Shown piece by piece: positions 6,165 through 10,635 of a stretch of 10,635 nucleotides of DNA (the first letter of the stretch is position 1; every line of letters begins with the position of its first letter). The stretch lies in the NCBI GenBank assembly GCA_047619485.1, contig JBLHKE010000218.1, positions 1-10,635 of the forward strand, in the 5' to 3' direction. Origin of the DNA: JBLHKE01 sp047619485 (lineage in GTDB: Bacteria; Verrucomicrobiota; Verrucomicrobiia; Verrucomicrobiales; DEV007). The notes beneath the pieces are model-generated. The model ran no database searches. It saw nothing but the letters and a program-made list of their open reading frames with translations, and was not told the DNA's origin. The translations under genes and the position numbers were made by a program.

Positions 6165-7061
6165 CTAGCGCCGGCGACGCAGACCGAGCAGGACAAAACC
6201 TGCACCGAGGAGCAGACCAGAACTCGGCTCCGGGATCGGCTCGAGATTGAAGCCTATGTCGAACAGGTGCTGGATCGTCGTATTGCTCAGGTAGGGACTG
6301 CCACCGAGCACACCGGTCATGAGTTCGTCATCGAGGGAACCGTTCACCGAGTTGGGTGCTGGCCCGCCATCGCCAGGATCGCTATCGAAGCCGGGAGAAT
6401 TCTCGACACTAAAGTTGTCGGTCACCTCGTTCCAGTGGCCGTTCGCGGTCCCACCACCACCGTCGAGCTCGACCGGGATAAAGAGCGCCGCCGCATCGAA
6501 TTCCACCTGGTAGGCTGCCAGGCCAGCTGCGCCCATGTATTGGCCTGGAGTCCCACCCGCCAAAGTGCGGTTGCCAGTCGCCCCGTCCCCATCGTTGTAG
6601 ACCTCATTGTCCTCCCAGAGAGTTCCGATCCCGAGCGCGTGGCCAATCTCATGTTTGATGACAGCTGCCTGCAAGGCGCCCGCATCCGGGTGGACGTTAA
6701 AGTTCGCGTTGCCACCAGTCGAGATGATAAAGCGCTGGTCACTCGTTGCTGCTCCTGGAACGACGTTCGAAAATGTCACGCCACTCGGACCCGCCGTACC
6801 CAGCGTGACACCACCACCGGAAGCCGGTGCACTAAAAGTGTCTACCATGAGATCCCAATCAGGTCGAACGGCACCATCCCTGTGGCCATCGATGATGTCA
6901 TCCCATGCTGCCAAGCCGTCAGTGAACAGCGCCTGTTCCGCCACAGACAGATCAGATTGCGCCTGAAGAGTGAAGGTCACGGTGAACGTTATCGCCGCTT
7001 GCGAGATACCGACACCCAGCACCGTGCTGAGGCCGACAAAAAATACGCCTGTTTTCATCAT
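6165..7061 (-). CDS. Leishmanolysin-like (M8) metalloprotease with PEP-CTERM tail
   Basis: This 298-residue exported protein starts with a signal peptide (about residues 1-22, ending near SQA-A). The zinc site HEIGHALGIGTLW at 137-149 gives ligands H137 and H141 and catalytic E138. H209 in GHWNE is the likely third ligand, and M248 in ELMTG the Met-turn. This order (HExxH, distant HW, ELMTG) is characteristic of M8 peptidases, here in a compact form. The tail is a PEP-CTERM sorting signal: PEP at 277-279, a hydrophobic stretch at 281-294, then RRRR. In bacteria that have it, exosortase recognises this signal. The protease probably acts at the cell surface on proteins. Two adjacent ATG codons follow a GGGGG run; the first is used here. 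The secreted repeat protein gene follows. The peptidase call is strong; the substrate is unknown. Confidence 0.88.
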   Translation of the reverse strand: MMKTGVFFVGLSTVLGVGISQAAITFTVTFTLQAQSDLSVAEQALFTDGLAAWDDIIDGHRDGAVRPDWDLMVDTFSAPASGGGVTLGTAGPSGVTFSNVVPGAATSDQRFIISTGGNANFNVHPDAGALQAAVIKHEIGHALGIGTLWEDNEVYNDGDGATGNRTLAGGTPGQYMGAAGLAAYQVEFDAAALFIPVELDGGGGTANGHWNEVTDNFSVENSPGFDSDPGDGGPAPNSVNGSLDDELMTGVLGGSPYLSNTTIQHLFDIGFNLEPIPEPSSGLLLGAGFVLLGLRRRR

Positions 7062-7222
7062 AAGCCCCCGATCAAGCAGCCGAAATCCGCATTAGACAAG
7101 GTATTTCAGCGACGCGTAGAGAACAAAAATCTTAAACTTATGGAGATCCTTGCAACACGCACTATTTTCCCACAACTCTTTTCAAATCAACTCCTTCCTA
7201 CGCGAAGTCAGGAGCAGAAATT

Positions 7223-8155
7223 CTACCTTTTTTCGCCCAAAATACTCGGAGCAAACCAGAGATTGTGGATGAGTTCGTCAATCACGACCAAATTCTCTGC
7301 GCCGGCGTCCGCTTCGAAATGCAGACGGATATTGGCCGGCTGTCGAGCTCCCGCCAACACAGCTCGCGCGAGTGCCGCATGCAATTCGGTTCCGCGCTCA
7401 ACGTAACCGAAGAGGACTTGGCTAGGTTCCCGCGACTCGATCTCCAAAGACACATACTTTTCCCGATCCTGGTACTTCCAATTGAAGTAGTCGCCGCGCC
7501 TCAGGTAGACGCGCATCTGCGTCGGCTCGGCCGGTCTCAGTTTCACCAACTTGTCCCACGGCTTCTCCCCGTAGCCGACGAGGCTCTCCCAATCGAGTTT
7601 GAATCCCGCCGGGGTATCTTTAAAAGCGGCCACATGCTGCCGACCTCCGTCGTCAGAAAATCGTAACCACAACCACGACTGCCCCATCAGTTCGACTGCC
7701 TCGACCTCATCAACTTCGGCGACCTGGATCGCGTCAGCGTTTTCGCGAGCGTAGTAATCTCCCAACATCGGGCGCAGGCGATCCGCTTCGAGGATATGGA
7801 TCAGTCGCTGGTCGATCGTCGTCGCTTTGAGAAAATCTGCCAGCTGCCTCGCGACCGCAGCACGCCGCTCGGCCACCGTCCGGTAGACTGGTTTCTCGGG
7901 GACGGTTTCTCTGGTGCTGTAGTTGTAGCCGACGATCGCCACCGCGATCAGCGTTCCAAGTGCCAACCCAGCGACCCAGAGGAGCGACCAGCGGCGCCCG
8001 ACCGGAGTCTCAGGCTCAGACTCTTCCGACCACCCCACCTCGAGCCCTTCCTCGGTAAGAGGCGCCTCGCCGCCCTCGCTAAGCGGGTGGAAGCGCTTCC
8101 ACTCCGGAGTCGGATCGGCAAATCGGCCTACCCTCTCGTCTGAGTCGTCGCTCAT
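7223..8155 (-). CDS. Single-pass membrane protein of unknown function
   Basis: The 310-residue product has an acidic, proline-containing N-terminal segment (1-52), a short basic stretch (GRR), one transmembrane helix at about 57-78 (LLWVAGLALGTLIAVAIVG), and a C-terminal soluble part of about 230 residues. The topology is probably N-in with the large domain outside the cytoplasm. The distal domain has alternating strands and helices, for example SWLWLRFSD near 155 and LRRGDYFNWKY near 220, with no cysteine or catalytic motif. I do not recognise a family. It starts 69 bases after the GTPase gene on the same strand and may be co-transcribed with it. Start: ATG at 8155, without a clear Shine-Dalgarno. 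Confidence 0.72.
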   Translation of the reverse strand: MSDDSDERVGRFADPTPEWKRFHPLSEGGEAPLTEEGLEVGWSEESEPETPVGRRWSLLWVAGLALGTLIAVAIVGYNYSTRETVPEKPVYRTVAERRAAVARQLADFLKATTIDQRLIHILEADRLRPMLGDYYARENADAIQVAEVDEVEAVELMGQSWLWLRFSDDGGRQHVAAFKDTPAGFKLDWESLVGYGEKPWDKLVKLRPAEPTQMRVYLRRGDYFNWKYQDREKYVSLEIESREPSQVLFGYVERGTELHAALARAVLAGARQPANIRLHFEADAGAENLVVIDELIHNLWFAPSILGEKR

Positions 8156-8224
8156 GGTCGCCAGTGTCGCATTAAACTTCTCATTTTACCGGTATTGATC
8201 CAGCGACCATAGCCAAAATCCGGC

Positions 8225-9334
8225 TCAAGTGGAATAGCGATGCGTCGGCTCCGGTTTCCCGGGACGAAAATGCTCTAGGCGTTTGATCTCGACTTTCACA
8301 CCGACCAGACCAGCCAGTGCCGCCTGCGTCGCCTGCTCCAGATCCTCCGGCGGTGCTTCCGCGCGGATATTAAGCAACAGGGTCGCCTCCTCCAGCGGTT
8401 CGACTAGGCGGTGCGATAGTTCTGGCTGCGTCTCGGAGCGCACCAGACTCACTGCTGCGATCTCCGAAGGCGCGTCCTCGGGCGAAATCGTCGCCTTCAG
8501 GTGCGCCACCTCGAAACCGCGCTCGTCCATCGCGATCCGCAAAGCGCCCGCCAGCTCGAGCAACAGCTGATTACCATCGACTTCATCGTCGGCCTTGATC
8601 CTCACGGTCGCGTTCAACCAGCCGAGCAAGGCCTCTCCGTCGGCATACTGCTCGTAGTCGATGTCCAGCACCTTCGCCGCATCCATCTCGCCTTCTAACA
8701 TTGATTTAAACCACGGCACCAACCCATCGCCACCCCGCGCCGAGACCTCCATCACCTGCGCATCCGGAAACTCCACGGCGAAGTGCGCGCGCAGCTTTTG
8801 CAACTGTTCCGCGCTGATGAGGTCGACCTTGTTGATCACGATCGTTCCAGCCTCCTGCAGTTGCTTCTTGTAGATGTAGCAGACGTTCTCCGAGAAGCCC
8901 TTGCCCTCCTCCAGTTGGAAGACGCGCAGCGCGCGCACCGGGTCGACCAGCACGCTCAGCGGTGCGACGACGAAATCGTTGCCGTAGATCGACTGCAGCG
9001 GCAACCCAACGGTCGCGACCAGGTCTGTGCAACTACCTACCGGCTCCGCTAGAAACACATCCGGCCGCTGCACCTCGGCGTCCTCGCTCAAGTGCCGCGC
9101 CGCATCGACCAACGAATCGAACTTGCAACAAAAACACCCGCCTGAAATCTCCTCGACCGGGAATTTCTTCGAGCGCCCGATCGCCGAGTCCACCAGCCCC
9201 GCGCCTTGGTCGTTGGTAATGAGACCAACCCTTACCCCCTGCTGGTCAAGGTGTTGAGCAAAGGCTTGGATAGAAGTGGTCTTCCCCGCCCCGAGGAAGC
9301 CACCGATCATGATGTAGCGCGGTCGTTCGAGCAT
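8225..9334 (-). CDS. CobW/P47K-family (G3E) GTPase
   Basis: From the ATG at 9334 the product has 369 residues. The G domain has Walker A GFLGAGKT at 12-19, the metal-binding CxCC motif (C67-F-C69-C70) typical of CobW/YjiA/P47K proteins, a Walker B-like DVFLAEPVG at 92-100 and the guanine-specifying NKVD at 168-171. A family C-terminal domain follows, ending in the PTHR signature at 363-366. G3E GTPases of this type act as metallochaperones or metalloenzyme activators in the cytosol. The CxCC cysteines and C-terminal PTHR are all intact. The frame is open for 59 more codons upstream, but that stretch has no family resemblance and precedes the glycine-rich first strand by too much, so I place the start at MLERPRYIMIGG. 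No metal-related gene is adjacent, so the client is unknown. Confidence 0.88.
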   Translation of the reverse strand: MLERPRYIMIGGFLGAGKTTSIQAFAQHLDQQGVRVGLITNDQGAGLVDSAIGRSKKFPVEEISGGCFCCKFDSLVDAARHLSEDAEVQRPDVFLAEPVGSCTDLVATVGLPLQSIYGNDFVVAPLSVLVDPVRALRVFQLEEGKGFSENVCYIYKKQLQEAGTIVINKVDLISAEQLQKLRAHFAVEFPDAQVMEVSARGGDGLVPWFKSMLEGEMDAAKVLDIDYEQYADGEALLGWLNATVRIKADDEVDGNQLLLELAGALRIAMDERGFEVAHLKATISPEDAPSEIAAVSLVRSETQPELSHRLVEPLEEATLLLNIRAEAPPEDLEQATQAALAGLVGVKVEIKRLEHFRPGKPEPTHRYST

Positions 9335-9478
9335 GAACGTAATCTGGCAGCTAGAACTTCCTTTGCAAGGGGTAGCGGTAGCATCTTTTTTAAAGGAAAA
9401 GCGGACATTTTCTGGAACCATCCGGGGCAGGCGCCTACACAGCGCACAACAGCTGCTGCTGGCCACCCCCGACGTTTC

Positions 9479-10165
9479 TCCGGCTGGTATGGCAAAGGCG
9501 TCGCCCTCCACGGCGATTTGCTAGCCGTGGTCGAGACCAGTCGCGACCTTTCCAATTATGATCGTGGGGCGTAGGCGCGCGTCCATTTCTATCAAAGGGA
9601 TCCTGTGGATGGCTATCAGAGCGTCCGCACCATCACGACGCCCTTCGCGCACAACGTTTCCACCAGCGACACCCATCTCGCCATCGCCACCGCCCTCGCT
9701 GATAATGAGCTGCTCGCGTTGGACAAAAATCGCCCGGTTCATCCGATGGGCAACCCCGCCGACCGCCTTAAGCAGGTTCACGACCAGAGTGGCGTCAAAC
9801 CAGCCACCCTCATCAACCAGGATCCCAACGGCTGGCAATATTCCGCCGAGGATAGGCTGCCGGCAGAGAACTGGCACAAACCAGGGTTCGACTCCAGCGC
9901 TTGGAAAGCCGGCACCACGCCTCTCGGCTACGGCGAAGAAGATCTGAAAACCAAGTTTCCTACAAAGAACCCCGCTGGCAAGAAAATCATGACCGCCTAC
10001 TTCCATAAAACCTTCGGTGTAAAAAGCCCGCAGTCCATCAAAGCGCTCGCGCTCGAAGTTCGCCGTGACGACGGTGGCGCCGTCTACCTCAACGGGAGAT
10101 ACGTCGCCCGCATGGAGCTCCCCAAAGACAAGCCGATCACCTACGAGTCACTCGAGAGGAAGATT
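9479..10165 (+). pseudogene. Remnant of an FG-GAP / jelly-roll extracellular protein gene
   Basis: A single plus frame reads as protein but lacks a start and is cut by TAG at 9572-9574. The first part, from 9482 (GWYGKGVALHGDLLAV), resembles an FG-GAP/integrin-type propeller strand. After the TAG it continues in the same frame with ARVHFYQRD and a second degenerate unit to about 9740. From about 9830 to 10155 it resembles a jelly-roll-like domain common in large secreted proteins of this phylum: a W-rich opening, PLGYGEEDLKTKF, AYFHKTFGV, RRDDGGAVYLNGRYVAR and ITYESL. The rest of that domain is missing; the frame enters a 10-bp tandem repeat and ends in an unrelated tail at 10261. Both ends are lost and one nonsense codon is present. 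An unnoticed frameshift upstream of 9479 cannot be excluded. Confidence 0.6.
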
Positions 10166-10190
10166 GGTGTTTATTCGTGTCCATCCGTGA
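10161..10190 (+). repeat. Three imperfect 10-bp tandem repeats (ATTCGTGT type)
   Basis: The units are agATTGGTGT, ttATTCGTGT and ccATCCGTGA, in register at 10161, 10171 and 10181, and are followed by TTGAATC. Similar 'CGTGTCCATCCGTGGTT' strings are frequent between genes in Verrucomicrobiota and related phyla, from general knowledge. It lies exactly where the secreted-protein remnant loses its domain. Confidence 0.5.
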
Positions 10191-10276
10191 TTGAATCAAC
10201 GAGTCCCCATTCAGATTCCCCTCCCCGGTTCTCTCCTAGATTTTCGCACGCCGCGTGGTAAGTGCTTAAAAACCAA

Positions 10277-10635
10277 GTGTCCGACCCTACCGCCACCACC
10301 GCCCTCATCATCAAGGCGCCCCCCGCCTGGGTCACGCATGCGCGCGGAGTTGCGTTCGGACTATTCCTGATCGTCTTCACCGGGCTGTATTTCTACATCG
10401 GCACCCACCTCATCGGGCAGACCAATCCCAACCGGCAGAAACACGACCAGCAGAACAACATCACGCTCGCCAAGGTCGCAGCTTCCCACATGACCCCGGA
10501 GCGCGAGGTCGGGTTCGCTGGCTCCCTGTGGCGAATGTTCCCGCACCACACCGACGGCGTCGTCAACCCACTGTGGCCATGGGTCGCCGCGCGCTTCTAC
10601 GAACCGGGGATGTCCGACCAGGAGTTTTACGTCCG
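10277..10635 (+). CDS. N-terminus of an integral membrane protein, possibly ArnT/GT39-like (partial)
   Basis: The frame is open for 119 codons and runs off the window. A transmembrane helix lies at about residues 24-44 (GVAFGLFLIVFTGLYFYIG), followed by a polar stretch and the motif NPLWPW at 97-102 with a following R, F and Y. A first helix and then a loop with a short proline/tryptophan motif suggests a multi-span glycosyltransferase of the ArnT/mannosyltransferase type, but only the first loop is present, so this is tentative. The start could be the GTG at 10277 or the GTG at 10262; a TAA at 10259-10261 closes the frame before that. Neither GTG has a visible Shine-Dalgarno. Codon use matches the intact genes. 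Confidence 0.6.
   Translation, partial: MSDPTATTALIIKAPPAWVTHARGVAFGLFLIVFTGLYFYIGTHLIGQTNPNRQKHDQQNNITLAKVAASHMTPEREVGFAGSLWRMFPHHTDGVVNPLWPWVAARFYEPGMSDQEFYV

Noticed and set aside
6267..7406. 379-codon plus-strand open frame, longer than the gene opposite it
   Set aside because: The minus strand has a signal peptide, HExxH zinc site and PEP-CTERM tail; the plus frame is Arg-rich, lacks any recognisable domain and spans the intergenic gap into the next gene.
9335..9511. 59-codon upstream extension of the CobW-family gene
   Set aside because: It has no resemblance to the family, whose members start just before the Walker A strand; the ATG at 9334 gives the usual length.
4609..9574. TAG recoding, suggested by two reading frames interrupted by TAG
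   Set aside because: TAG is the ordinary stop of at least four intact genes here (ending at 210, 5058, 6165 and 7223), so decay is the simpler explanation.

Overview
The window is about 58-60% G+C by eye and looks like a chromosomal segment from the Verrucomicrobiota. Three things point there: a metalloprotease with a PEP-CTERM tail, a secreted protein ending in the 'YQVQxSxDL...W' type of domain common in that phylum, and an intergenic copy of the 'ATTCGTGTCCATCCGTG' kind of short tandem repeat. The assignment rests on remembered family traits, not on a search.

Left part (1-4523). After the 3' end of an unidentified plus-strand gene, four minus-strand genes form a compact redox cluster. In order of transcription they are a radical SAM/SPASM-like enzyme, a small cysteine-rich protein resembling the N-terminal domain of HdrA, a dicluster 4Fe-4S ferredoxin-like protein, and a fusion of a DUF116 cysteine-rich domain to a trans-isoprenyl diphosphate synthase. 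The first two overlap by one base (TGATG). The last two follow their own promoter-like sequence. I infer a pathway in which an isoprenoid diphosphate or a lipid derived from it is modified by radical/redox chemistry. The product is unknown. This is the most interesting part of the window.

Middle (4524-5057). This 534-base gap holds a promoter candidate for the radical SAM gene, a minus-strand reading frame that looks coding but is broken by TAG, a nested stem-loop structure, a second hairpin cluster, a possible 34-codon plus-strand ORF, and a strong hairpin at the end of the next minus-strand gene.

Right-middle (5058-9334). Four minus-strand genes lie here: a CobW/P47K-type GTPase, a single-pass membrane protein of unknown function, a leishmanolysin-like (M8) metalloprotease with signal peptide and PEP-CTERM tail, and a secreted repeat protein. 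The last two are probably exported and may be co-transcribed.

Right end (9335-10635). A plus-strand gene remnant (FG-GAP-like strand, then a jelly-roll-like domain) has no start, carries an in-frame TAG and breaks off at a 10-bp tandem repeat. It is followed by the N-terminus of a plus-strand membrane protein, possibly an ArnT-like glycosyltransferase, that runs off the window.

I saw no tRNA, rRNA, CRISPR array, transposase or integrase.
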